NCBI GenBank assembly: GCA_029990175.1
Contig: JARKIP010000017.1
Location: forward strand, 31,421,001-31,485,000
DNA length: 64,000 nucleotides
Direction of reading: 5' to 3'
DNA from: Petunia secreta
Lineage: Eukaryota > Streptophyta > Magnoliopsida > Solanales > Solanaceae
Position numbers and translations under genes: made by a program
Notes under the pieces: model-generated
What the model was told of the DNA's origin: nothing
Database searches by the model: none
What the model saw: only the letters and a program-made list of their open reading frames with translations
Shown: positions 53,178 through 63,329 of the stretch, in pieces
Layout of the letters: each line of letters begins with the position of its first letter
How positions within the stretch are numbered: the first letter of the stretch is position 1

Positions 53178-53191
53178 CAAACGACCCCTAA
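53178..53191 (+). mobile_element. MITE B, right end
   Basis: CAAACGACCCC then TAA completes MITE B. The first five bases double as the right target copy of G3. Confidence 0.6.
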
Positions 53192-53197
53192 GAGTAT

Positions 53198-53207
<10 letters not shown>

Positions 53208-53277
<70 letters not shown>
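53208..53277. repeat. (AT)n microsatellite
   Basis: Uninterrupted AT dinucleotides after ATACATACAT. Confidence 0.97.
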
Positions 53278-53282
<5 letters not shown>

Positions 53283-54734
53283 CTAGCTAAGTAAAATAGA
53301 AAAATCAAATACAATTGGATTAAATATAGATAATCAAAATATAATTTTCTTGAACTTTTTTGTTTATCTTACCCAGTTAAAAATCTTAAAATTAAATGAT
53401 TTCCTTTAATCGATATAAAATTAAATTTTTTAAATTCTTCTCTTGCAAAAAATTAAAATTAATAATCATAAAAATTAAATAAATAATATAATTTATATAT
53501 TTTGAATATTTCTCGAACACATACAATTTTAAAAAGAAAAATATATGAAATACATAACTAATTTTTTTGGAGATGACTACAATTAAGTGTGTTCATGGAT
53601 TGGTGTGGTTCGAGTTTTAGTTTATCGGTAGTGGTATATCGGTTAAAGATTTATAATTAGGAAAAATCAGTATTGTACCGACAGCTATCGATTTATCAGT
53701 TTATCGGCTCTTAACGGTTCGATAACCGCTATTACTTGTAACACTGAAGGGATGCGCGAATTCTCAGTGACCAGTTGTCAATAGCTAACAGACACAATGT
53801 AGTGGAACCAGGATTCGTGTAATGTAGACCCTGTCCATCAAAACAAAGATAAAAGTTGCTGCTCTCTTACATATTTCGTCACCAAAGTTTTTTTTAGTTT
53901 TTAATTATTGTATGCATGCTATCAATCATCACAAGTAATTCATGAACTTTCTATACTTCCTAAAAACTTATGTCAAAATTAAAAAAAAAAAATGACTAAA
54001 GAGTTTGATGACCCGAAAGTGGAAGCCTAGAAGTAAAATCATATGTATAAAATGGACCGCCAACAGCAATAAAGTTGAACTTTAACCTATAAACTAAAGT
54101 TGCACTAAATTAAAATTTAAAAGGATTAATATACTAATAATAAATAAAATAAATTATAGAAAAATTATAGAAAATACCTTATCAGTTATCAGTACGGTAA
54201 TGGTAAAAATATATAGATACAGTTAACATACCGATATATTATTGGTATTAGAAATCAATACCATAAGCGAACCGATATACTGTTACAGTTGTTCTTGTAC
54301 TTGGTAATTGGATTGACGGTAATTATTAATCGATTAAAATTGTAATCGTCATACCATCAATAACTTATAATTATTTGTATTGGATATATATTTAATGATC
54401 AATGTAATTAGATATAAGTGTATAATTTTTCATTCTTTATAATTTGTTGTATATTCATTCCAATTATATATAATTGCATATTTATAAAAATAATATTAGA
54501 ACTTACACTTAATTAATTTAACAGGAATTTTGATACAATAAACAGTTTGTGCACCCTCGTATCAATCATATTTAATTATTAGTTTTTAAAATAATACTCA
54601 ATAATATTGGAACTACTCAAGTGTTTCATATAAGAACTAGCAGTAATTGAAGAAAAATAAAGACAATACCCTTTCCTGCTATGGTTTGTAAGTGTAGCAA
54701 AAGTGAGAGATTAGCTTTTTTTATTGGATAAAAA
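53278..54734. other. AT-rich DNA without recognised genes
   Basis: No coding frame. Segments with TTATCGGTAGTGGTATATCGG (53619) and GAACCGATATACTG (54269) look like opposite ends of a small repeat with loose inverted similarity, possibly a degraded non-autonomous DNA transposon, but clear ends were not found. Confidence 0.35.
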
Positions 54735-55406
54735 CCGACGTCACCTAAAAAGTGACACGTGTCTGCTACGTGGCACGGGCAGAGGTTTCTCCGGGCAGAC
54801 ATCTAACGGACAGGTGACTGGCCAGGCGGTTACCACAAGCAGACCCAAAACAGTAACGTAACGCTTCCCAAATCAGCGTGATTTGAATGAGCGGTTACCT
54901 TATCACACGCGATTGCTTAATGAATGATCATGAAGGCAACGGTTACACATCCAGCGGTTACAAGCCCAACGGATACTTATCAGATCTATAAATAGCACTC
55001 GTACCGAATCATTGTAACACACATTCTATCATCTGTCTACAATATTAATAAGAATACTCTCTTTTACTCTTGCTCAATACTGTTCATCATTTATATTCGC
55101 TGGATACTTTGTTCTCAAGCCTTCAAGTATAATCAGTAACGAGGAATCCTCACCGGGATCAAGTGATCCGATACAGTTCCTTCTATCTATTTTATTTACG
55201 CTTTAATCTTATTTATTTCTCGATTATCTATTATTATTTCCATATCGTCAATTATGATCATTGGAAATCGTGCATATATTTATAATCTAGTAACCAGTGC
55301 AATTCCGTATTTAATTTGGCTAAACTCTTAATCTAAACTATTGAGCGTGACTCCGCAAATACAAATTTAATTGTTAATTGGCCTAAAATCAGATCTAGGT
55401 TAAACA
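54735..55406 (+). repeat. 5' LTR of Tat element (left edge uncertain)
   Basis: Ends GGTTAAACA before the PBS-like TTTGGCGATCACAG. Contains a TATA box at 54987. Without a second LTR for comparison the start cannot be fixed; it lies near the change from AT-rich to GC-richer sequence. Confidence 0.55.
54987..54994 (+). promoter_or_regulatory. TATA box of Tat LTR
   Basis: TATAAATA in CAGATCTATAAATAGCACTC, a classic LTR promoter setting, about 420 bases before the LTR end. Confidence 0.65.
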
Positions 55407-55407
55407 A

Positions 55408-55425
55408 TTTGGCGATCACAGTGAG
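55408..55425 (+). promoter_or_regulatory. Primer binding site of Tat element (tRNA unassigned)
   Basis: TTTGGCGATCACAGTGAG directly follows the LTR end and has the TGGCG start common in Tat elements. I cannot name the matching tRNA. Confidence 0.45.
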
Positions 55426-55511
55426 AGCCGGTCAATAGCCTCTATAGGTTAATAGTTTGTTATTTTTCCTGCACTATATTCTTTTCTGTCGATCCTTTGT
55501 TTGAGACTAAC

Positions 55512-57000
55512 ATGGCAGAAAGCGATTCTCAACGGACTGTGGCGGACAACAATCAAGAACGTGCCCCTCAGAACAGCCCCAATTACTCTCCAGACTACTC
55601 ATCTGACGGGCAAGAACGTTCTTCCGAAAGACCACGGCACAGGTGTGGACAGTCTCCAAGCGTAACCCCTCCTAGAAGACGGCACCATAAGAGTCTTTCC
55701 CCTGACCAAAGGAATCTCCAAGAGACAATCTTTGAATTTATGCAGCAATAGACGGAGATCAACAGAGGAATCAATGAGGCGATCAACTCTTTTCGAGGGC
55801 AAATCCCTCCAGTTATGAGGACTGATCCCGCTGCCCAAGGACGAGATATTCCTTCTTCGCACACTTCAAGGCAAGATGGAGAACGAAATACGGCCAACAA
55901 CGGAGGAACCATGGATCTGACGACTCAAGCAAACCAAAATCAGAACGGAGGATCTGCGATATCCACTGAGATGAGCGTCGTCATGGAGGCACTCGTCAAG
56001 CAATTCAAAGAGAGAAGCGCTTCAAAAGTCTGTCCACGAGAGGATTGACCAGATACCAGGCGATCACCCATATTAAAAAAGATCGACATTCAACGCTATT
56101 CGTAGAGGCCTTGGAAGAAGGAAGCGGCACCAAAGGCGATGCCAAAAATTTTCAAGATGCCAAACATTCCGAGATATCATGGGACTTCTGACCCCAATGA
56201 TCATCTCATGATGTTTAGCAATTTTATAAAGGCAAGTGATCTCACCGATGAGGAGATCGAATTGGTCCAATTGAAAAAACTCGTGGAAACCCTGGCAGAT
56301 GGAGCTCTACGATGGTACTCCATGTTGCCACCAAACTCTATTGGGTCCTTCATGGAAATGACTGAGTTGTTCGTGATAGCCCACACAGGCGCCCAGAAAA
56401 CGGAAACTCGCGTGGAGGATATCTTCGAGATCAAGCAGAAGACCGGCGAGTCTCTCCGAAGATAGGACCGCTTTCAGCGGGAATAAATGTTGTTGCCCAA
56501 GTTACCGGACAGATGGGCAGCTATTTCATTCACAAACAGCCTGGATGTCAAAAGCTCAGAGGCTACGCGCAGGCTGTACGAATCTCTTAGTGAATTCCCA
56601 GCACCCGATTGGTCGGATGTCTACAGTCACTACAATTCCAAGGTACGCATTGATGAAGACAAGCTGATAGGAACCAGTGCCCGCGGAAGGAACCAATCTC
56701 GAAGCGGTGGCTCTGGCAGGAAGAAGGAGTCGGAAAGATCAGATGTGCGTTATGAACCGTATCCTGACCAGTCACACAACAACTCCAAAGGGCGCAGCCG
56801 CAACAACAAAGGGCTATCACGGGGAGACGATTCAGAATCAAGCACTCGTGGAGCCCCAAGTCTACCAAACTTCAACGTAGAGATGACCGAAGTGATTGCA
56901 GCCCTCAAAGATATAGGCGACAAGGTTAAGTAGCCGAAGGACATGAAAACTGACCCAGGCAAGAGAAACCAGGACCTATGGTGCGAATTTCATCGTGACC
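55512..57000 (+). pseudogene. Tat-type gag
   Basis: Starts at the ATG of MAESDSQRTVADNN. After a basic Ser/Arg/Pro-rich stretch, the core reads MPNIPRYHGTSDPNDHLMMF, GALRWYSMLPPNSIGSFMEM and KTGESLRR. A disordered Arg/Ser/Gly tail follows. One frame is kept throughout, but TAG (55749, 56463, 56931), TGA (56046) and TAA (56484) interrupt it, with another TAG near 56103. The first TAG follows a Gln-Gln run where Gln is expected. It would have been the capsid/nucleocapsid precursor. Confidence 0.82.
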
Positions 57001-57720
57001 ACGGTCCCACCACTGAAGATTGCAAGGCCTTAAGGTACGAGGTTGCATATCTATTGAAACAGGGATTCTTGAAGAAGCTCCTAACCGAGAAGGGAAAGCA
57101 AACTCATCCGAGGGCTCACCCGAACAAACCTGGCCCTCCACGGGCATCTTCCCCGAAGATGACAGTCAACGTTATCTCGGGCGGGATCGAAGTTGACTCC
57201 GTTGTTTTCACAGCGAAGAAGTACGCAAAGGTCTCTATTACAAAGACCAAGTGTCCACGGCCAGAAGAAATAGTAACATTTGATGATTCGGACACGGAAG
57301 GCTTGCAGTTCCTGCATGTTGACGCATTAGTCATAACATTGCGCGTGGACGAGTATGATATCAAAAGAGTGCTCGTTGATGCGGGCAGCTCTGCGAACAT
57401 CATTCAATCACGCGTCTTCAAGGAGATGCAACTAATGGAGAAGGTCGTGCCAGTATCACGAGTTCTCTCCGGCTTCAACAACTCAAGCGAGAAGACCCTT
57501 AGCGAGATCACTCTCACGACTCTTGTCGAGGGGGTGGCAAAGGAAATGGTGTTCCATGTTATCAATGGAGACATGGCCTGCACCATTATCCTTGGAAGAC
57601 CATGGATCCATGATATGCAGGTTGTTCCCTCCATATATCATTAGGTGTTGAAATTCCCATCAGAATGGGGAGTACGTAAGGTACGAGGAGGGCAATGCTC
57701 TGCTCGAGACTGCTATTCGG
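56982..57720 (+). pseudogene. Tat zinc-finger-like motif and aspartic protease
   Basis: CEFHRDHGPTTEDCKALR (near 56982-57035) is the CX2HX2HX7C motif found between gag and protease of Tat elements. The protease active site is VLVDAGSSANII (Asp codon 57378-57380), with the flap region and ILGRPWIHDMQVVPS downstream. The frame is open from 56943 to a TAG at 57642, which stands where the duplicated copy has His-His (58387). Confidence 0.82.
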
Positions 57721-58300
57721 TGGCCCTCAAGCTGCCCGAAGAAAGCAAATAGCAATTACCGCAACCGGGATCTGACGCGGCAAATGGAGAAGCAGAGTTC
57801 GAGGTCCCAGAGTTCATCAAAATGCTAGAGGCACGGGAAAGCTACACACTAACCGTGGAAGCTTTGGAACCAGAAGAACTATTCGCGGATACACCGGAAT
57901 GGAAGGTCTACTTGGGGACAGAGTTAAATGAACGTCTACGAGGAGACATCCTTCCATTCCTCAAGGAGCGGCATACGATGTTCACTTGGTCACATGCAGA
58001 CATGACAGGTATTTCTCCGGAAATTATCTCTCACAAGCTGAATGTCAACCCATACCACCGTCCGGTGAAGCAGAAGAAGCGCCAACAGGGAGCTTTCCGG
58101 AATCAAATCATAAATGACGAATTGGCTCTGTACGTGAAGTTAAGTATCCAGACTGGCTAGCCAACGTGGTCGTTGTGGCAAAAAAGAACGCGAAATGGCG
58201 AGTTTGCATCGGCTTCACTGATTTAAACAAGCCTGTCCGAAGGATTAATATCCTCTTCCTCGGATAGATTAGCTGATTGATGCAACCGCCGGGCACGAGA
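57555..58300 (+). repeat. Tandem duplication in Tat pol, first copy
   Basis: From CATGTTATCAATGGAGACATGG to GGGCACGAGA; the second copy starts at 58301. It covers the end of protease and the start of RT. This copy has lost about 19 bases where the second reads GTTGATCGACTGCTTAAG. Confidence 0.88.
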
Positions 58301-59064
58301 CATGTTATCAACGGAGACATGGCCTACAACATTATCCTTGGAAGACCATGGATCCATGATATGCAGGCTGTTCCCTCCACATATCATCACGTGTTGAAAT
58401 TCCCATCAGAATGGGGAGTACGTGAGGTACGAGGAGAACAATCCTCTGCTCGAGACTGCTATTCGGTGGCCTTCAAGCTGCCCGAAGAAAGCAAATAGCA
58501 ATTACTGCAACCGGGATCTGACACGGCAAATGTAGAAGCAGAGTACGAGGTCCCGGAGTTCATCACAAAGCTAGAGGCACGGGAAAGCTACACACTGACC
58601 GTGGAAGCTTTGGAACCAGAAGAACTATTCGCGGACACACCAGAATGGAAGGTCTACTTGGGACAAAGTTAAATGAACGTCTACGAGGAGACATCCTTCA
58701 ATTCCTCAAGGAGCGGCATACGACGTTCACTTGGTCACATGCAGACATGACATGTATTTCTCCGGAAATTATCTCTCACAAGCTGAATGTCAACCCATAC
58801 CACCGTCCGGTGAAGCAGAAGAAGCGCCAACAGGGAGCTTTCCGGAATCAAATCATAAATGACGAAGTTGATCGACTGCTTAAGATTGGCTCTGTACCTG
58901 AAGTTAAGTATCCAGACTGGTTAGCCAACGTGGTCGTTGTGGCCAAAAAGAACGCGAAATGGCGAGTTTGCATCGACTTCACTGATTTAAACAAAGCCTG
59001 TCCGAAGGATTCATATCCTCTTCCCCTGATAGATTAGCTGATTGACGCAACCACCGGGCACGAG
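58301..59064 (+). repeat. Tandem duplication in Tat pol, second copy
   Basis: CATGTTATCAACGGAGACATGG to GGGCACGAG, with a small number of substitutions relative to 57555-58300. RT continues from the end of this copy. Confidence 0.88.
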
Positions 59065-59500
59065 GTGCTCACCTTCCAAGATGCATATTCAGGGTACAAT
59101 CAGATATTGATGAATCCCAATGATTAGGATAAGACATCATTCATAACGTGCAGAGGTACATATTGCTATAAAGTCATGCCATTTGGATTAAAAAAATGCA
59201 GGTGCAACGTATCAGAGATTGGTCAATCGTATGTTACACGATCAAATTGGGAAGACCATGGAAGTGTATATCGATGACATGCTGATCAAGTCAAAACGAG
59301 CAGAAGATCATTTAGAACACTTGAAGGAAGCCTTCCGAATACTCGACCAATACAACATGAAGCTTAATCCAGAGAAGTGCGAATTCGGGGTTGGTAAGGA
59401 AAATTCCTGGGGTTCATCATCTCCCAACGAGGAATTGAAGTCAATACCGCTTAAATCAAGGCGATTGAGTCAATTCCAAACGTACTCCACACCCGGAAGG
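58840..59500 (+). pseudogene. Tat reverse transcriptase, frameshifted
   Basis: The fingers read PDWLANVVVVAKKNAKWRVC and IDFTDLNKACPKDSYPLPLI (58903-59034), then a TAG. The palm continues QDAYSGYNQILMNPND, MPFGLK, and, in another frame, VYIDDMLIKSKRAEDHLEHL (YIDD near 59267-59278) and NPEKCEFGVG. An inserted A-run at about 59193-59200 and a loss near 59395 change frame. The first Asp site survives (QDAYSGY) as does YIDD, but the domain is not translatable in one piece. Confidence 0.8.
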
Positions 59501-59505
59501 ATGTC

Positions 59506-59982
59506 ATGAAACTAACCGGAAGGGTGGCAGCCTTGCGCAGGTTTATATCCCGCTCATCTGACCGGTGCAAAAGTTTCTTCAATGTCCTGAAGCAGAACAA
59601 GGAATTCGACTGGACCCCCAAATGTCAACAAGCGCTGAAGGATCTGAAGAAATATCTGTCCAATCCACCACTACTCTCTACACCTCAACACGGGGAGCAG
59701 TTGTTTATCTACCTGGCAGTCTCAGAGTCTTCGGTAAGCACAGTCTTGGTTCGAGAAGAAAAAGGTAAACAACTTCCCATTTATTACATTAGCAAAGCTC
59801 TAATTGATGCAGAAACACGTTACCAACCCTTAGAGAAACTGGCTTTAGCACTAGTAACTGCTGCCCGTAAACTGCGCTCTTATTTTCAAGGTCATTCAAT
59901 AGTTGTAGTGACGACCTTTCCTTTGCGCAATGTTTTGTATAAACCCGAATTTTCCGGAAGGTTAGTTAAATGGGCTATATAA
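59506..59982 (+). pseudogene. RNase H (first, gypsy-type) of Tat element
   Basis: The frame holds GRVAALRRFISRSSDRC (RT connection), FFNVLKQNKEFDWTPKCQQA, then LFIYLAVSESSVSTVLV and KQLPIYYISKALIDAETRY, ending WAI-stop at 59980. In Tat elements this first RNase H lacks the usual catalytic DAS motif (here LAVSE), which fits with the active domain lying downstream. Confidence 0.75.
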
Positions 59983-60002
59983 TTAAGTGAATTCGATATT
60001 AC

Positions 60003-60530
60003 CTACCAGCCTAGGGTAGCAATAAAATCACAAGCTCTAGCAGACTTCGTAGCAGATTTTAGCGCTAATATATATCCTGAGGCGGAAAGGGATGCCATTC
60101 TATATGCTGGGCAGGCCCCTGGTGCATGGACCCTATTCACTGACGGCTCCTCAAGCGTCAAAGGGTCCGGTCTTGGACTAGTTCTTATCACCCCATCTGG
60201 AGAGACCGTCAGGTAGGCCATCAAGTGCCCATTTATTACTAACAATGAGGCCGAATATGAGGGCGTTATTGTAGGATTGGAGTTAGCCCGAAGCTATGAA
60301 GCAAACATTATCTAACTCAAGAGTGACTCTCAACTAGTAGTCAACCAAGTAACCGGGGGTTTCATTGCACGAGAATCCAGAATGCAAGTGTACCTTGCCC
60401 GTGTGAAAGAACTTCTGCCCCAGTTTGACGAATGGGAAGCACTCCAAATTCTACGAAAAGAAAACCATGAAGCAGACGCCCTAGCAAACTTGGGGTCAGT
60501 AGCAGAGATTGGGGCGGCCAGCTCCACGGC
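60003..60530 (+). pseudogene. Second (archaeal-type) RNase H of Tat element
   Basis: WTLFTDGSSSVKGSGLGLVL (first Asp), NNEAEYEGVIVGLELARS (Glu), LKSDSQLVVNQVTGGF (Asp) and ENHEADALANLGSVAE (last Asp) are all present. This is the extra RNase H that marks Tat-lineage elements. TAG near 60213 and TAA near 60313 interrupt the frame, but the catalytic residues are all kept. Confidence 0.82.
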
Positions 60531-60689
60531 CGTCGTTCAACTCCTTTGCACGACCATAGATCGAGAAAAGTTCAAAGTTAATGCTATAAATGCAACTTGG
60601 GACTGGCGAAATGAGATTACAAGTTATATTCTTCATGGAACTCTGCCCGTTGACGCGAAAGCCGCTCACAAACTCTGAATAAAAGCTGC

Positions 60690-61800
60690 TCGGTATACGA
60701 TCATCAATGGCGATCTTTACCGCAAGACGTTCCCAGGACCCCTTGCGAAATGCCTAGGACCAAACCAGATCAACTATGTGATGCGAGAGGTCCACGAAGG
60801 CTGTTGTGGTAATCATTCCGGGGGCAAAGCATTGGCGTGCAAATTGATCCGCGCAGGGTATTATTGGGATAAGATGGAGGACACAAATGATTTCGTCAAG
60901 AAATGTGATAAATGTCAGAGGTTTGCGCACCTTCTCCATGAACCAGCAGAACCGCTTCACTCAATAATCTCCCTGTGGCCATTCTTGAAATGAGGAATGG
61001 ACATAGTTGGTCCTCTCCCTGCTGCGCCAAGAGGAGTACGCTTATTGTTAATCATCACCGATTACTTCACCAAATGGGTCGAAGCGGCAGCATATGCAAA
61101 GATACGACAAACAGAGGTAATTGACTTCCTCTTCCGATATGTCGCGTGTCGCTTTGGAGCACCTAACAAAATAGTCATGGATAACGGCTCACAGTTCATC
61201 GGCCAGAAAGTGACTAGGTTTCTCGACGACTTGCACATCAAAAGGATTACTTCTTCTCCATACCACCGGTTGCCAATGGACAAGCGGAATCAACGAATCG
61301 TTGAATCCCTCAAGAAGCGCCTTGAGCAGGCCAAATGGTATTGGGTAGAAGAGCTGCCCGGCGTACTATGGACTTACCGCACGACAATAAAGATGAGTAC
61401 AGGGGAGACACCCTACTTATTGGTATACGGCGTAGACGCTCTAATCCCAGTCGAAATTGGAGAGCCAAGCCTACGGTATGCTGTGTCACCGAAGAATCCA
61501 ATTCGATCAATCTCTCCGAAGAGTTAGATCTCCTCGAAGAACAAAGGGAACTGGCACTTGTACGAGTAGTCGCCCAGAAGTAACGAATTGAGCAATATTA
61601 CAATCGGGGACTGGGCGTACGAAGCTTCCAAGTTGGAGATTTTGTATTAAGAAAAGTGTCTCAAAACACACAAGAAGAAAATTCGGGAAAGTTAGGCCCC
61701 AATTGGGAAGGCCCCTACAAGGTAGTCGCATCAGTCGGCAAGGGAGCTTACTGCTTAGCACGACCAGATGGCTCAATTGTCCCAAACAATTAAAACGTGA
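60690..61800 (+). pseudogene. Integrase of Tat element, core Glu block out of frame
   Basis: The zinc domain reads HEGCCGNHSGGKALACKLIR and KKCDKCQRFA. Core: Asp in MDIVGPLPAAPRGVRLLLII and Asp in IVMDNGSQFIGQKV. The block that should carry the catalytic Glu (GQAE) is shifted: in frame it reads LPMDKRNQR (about 61270-61296), while GGACAAGCGGAA gives GQAE only in another frame. TGA at 60991, a shift near 61480 and stops near 61580 further break it. The C-terminal GPxxGPY-like part (GKLGPNWEGPYKVVASVGKG) is at about 61690-61745. Confidence 0.8.
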
Positions 61801-61931
61801 TTCGCCTCAAAAGGTATCACTTCGGAAATGGTGAAACGGTCAGTTATTCTCTTCCTACCTTTTACTTTTGTGACAATTCCTACTTTTATTATACTTCTTC
61901 TAAATGGTACTAATGGCCTGAACAAGTCCAG

Positions 61932-62005
61932 ATCTGTTTAGCTCAATTGGTAGAGCTCGAAGTTCTTCAACTTCACGGCTGTGGGTTCGAATCCCACAAT
62001 GGACA
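61932..62005 (+). tRNA. tRNA-Lys(CTT)-like sequence, probable pseudogene or SINE head
   Basis: A 74-nt cloverleaf can be drawn. The D-arm is GCTCAATTGGTAGAGC, the T-arm GTGGG-TTCGAAT-CCCAC is perfect, and the acceptor ATCTGTT/AATGGAC has two wobbles and one A-C mismatch at the first pair. The anticodon arm GAAG-TTCTTCAA-CTTC has an 8-nt loop, one more than normal; with the extra C removed it reads CTT (Lys). The RNA polymerase III A box (TAGCTCAATTGG) and B box (GGTTCGAATCC) are intact. It lies after integrase in the Tat element, between pol and the antisense ORF. Plant Lys-tRNA-derived SINEs are an alternative; no SINE tail is evident. Confidence 0.6.
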
Positions 62006-62736
62006 CACTCCTCATTTGGTTATATGTGTTCTTTTATCTACAACCAGCCTTAATTCTTTTTATGTTATAACTTCCCATGTTTCAACATAAAAATAAGGAG
62101 GGTGGTAAGAGGCCCCTGCAGGACAGACAAGACCTTCTTAAAGGCAAAAGACCTTGTGAAAAGGCGAGTTTTTTAAAAACTTTTTATGTGACAAGCTTCC
62201 ACGAAAATAAGAGAAGTCGTTCACGAGGCCAGCGACTCGGCCAGAATTAAACTATAAATTTCCTATGCCAACTTTCGACTATCAAGGTGATAAGCAAAGT
62301 TGTTCGCAAGGCCAACGATTTGGCCAGAACCTATCGACCACGACTCGGTCAGAATGAAATATCTGCGCAGATCATTCACAACTTATGACCTCTTCCTTAG
62401 GAAAGGCTAAGTTAAAACATTCGGACAAACTTTTGAAGACCAGAACTTAGCAAAGTTCAAATTTCTAAAAAGCTCTTAGACAAAAGGCATGAAGGCCACA
62501 ACACGTCCAAATGAAAGATCAAAGATTCAGGCTATATACAGTCATTGAATTAAAAAAGGTCTGAAATATATAAATTATCCTAGCAAAACGATAAAATGCC
62601 GAAAACGGCTGACAGAAGTTTTGCAGAGTGATCAAGGCCAATAGAACCGGCCGAATAAGGATCAGAGAGTCCCTAAGAGACCTCTATCCACAATCAACCA
62701 TCCGGCTCTCGCCAGATACACAAACCTACAACCTAA
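62006..62736 (+). other. Non-coding region of Tat element with GGCCAGCGACTCGGCCAGAA-like repeats
   Basis: Several variants of AGGCCAGCGACTCGGCCAGA (62227, 62309, about 62330) recur. No coding frame. This is the usual spacer between pol and the antisense ORF. Confidence 0.5.
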
Positions 62737-63329
62737 TCACTTTGGGGGGGCATCAATTTGGGGGCTACGATCAGAACCCGATGCACTAGCTCTATCGGCT
62801 CTGTCCTCGTCCCCCGAGCTCTCATCGTCATCTTCATCTTCATCTGCTTCAGACTCTTCGAGAGAAAGGTTCAGCACTTGCCTCACTTCGCGAACAGTGC
62901 ACTTTGTTTTCAGCATCGTATCCTCGATGTTGATCTGACCAGTGTGGACCTGCTCGAGCAATGTTCGCTTGGCTTCGAGTACAGCAAGCTTCGCCTTGAT
63001 TTCAAACTGATCACGCAAGTTGGCCATGTCCTTGGATAACGCGCCCTGAGTGCTCATCGACTGGTCAACTTGATCTTTGGCGGCTTGCAGCTCAGCTCGG
63101 GCTTTAGTAGACTCTTCCTTAGCCCAGGTCCATCTCAAAAGATCTACGCTCGTCGAGTGCCCTGTTCAGCGAAGATTTTCATTCTTCAAGCAAAGCCTCC
63201 AGGCTACGAGCAGATTGTGCGAACCCTTCTTTCTCTTCAGAAAGAAGGTCCTTCTCCTTGGTTAGTTCGGTAATCCGGTCAACTCATTTGTTGTTGGTCT
63301 CAGTCAATCGGTTAACTTCACCCCCAAGG
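62737..63329 (-). pseudogene. Antisense ORF of Tat element (coiled coil, acidic tail), truncated
   Basis: On the minus strand an open frame of 133 codons (62737-63138) codes for a helical, coiled-coil-like chain (ARAELQAAKDQVDQSMSTQ, LAVLEAKRTLLEQVHTG) with an acidic tail (SEADEDEDDDESSGDED). Upstream, to 63329, the coiled coil continues in another frame (ITELTKEKDLLSEEKEGFAQ, SLEALLEE) with TGA stops near 63175 and 63283 and a shift at about 63140. Antisense ORFs downstream of pol are known in Tat/Retand and Grande-type elements; their role is not known. The 5' part was cut off by the LTR insertion at 63330. Confidence 0.65.

Larger units (their letters stand above)
54735..63329 (+). mobile_element. 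Degenerate Tat-lineage Ty3/gypsy element
   Basis: Contains an LTR end, a PBS, gag with a CX2HX2HX7C motif, protease, RT, a first RNase H, a second RNase H of the Tat type, integrase, and an antisense ORF downstream of pol. Dual RNase H plus an antisense ORF is characteristic of Tat/Retand elements. It carries many stops and frameshifts and a 746-bp tandem duplication. The 3' LTR is not seen: a G-family LTR interrupts the element at 63330. The left boundary is approximate. Confidence 0.82.

Noticed and set aside
53598..54300. Possible MITE with ATCGGT-rich inverted ends
   Set aside because: Similarity between the two ends is loose and no target duplication could be defined.
56587..57634. Several 70-95 codon minus-strand ORFs over Tat gag and protease
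   Set aside because: Shadows of the plus-strand gag-protease frame; the plus-strand translation has clear family motifs.
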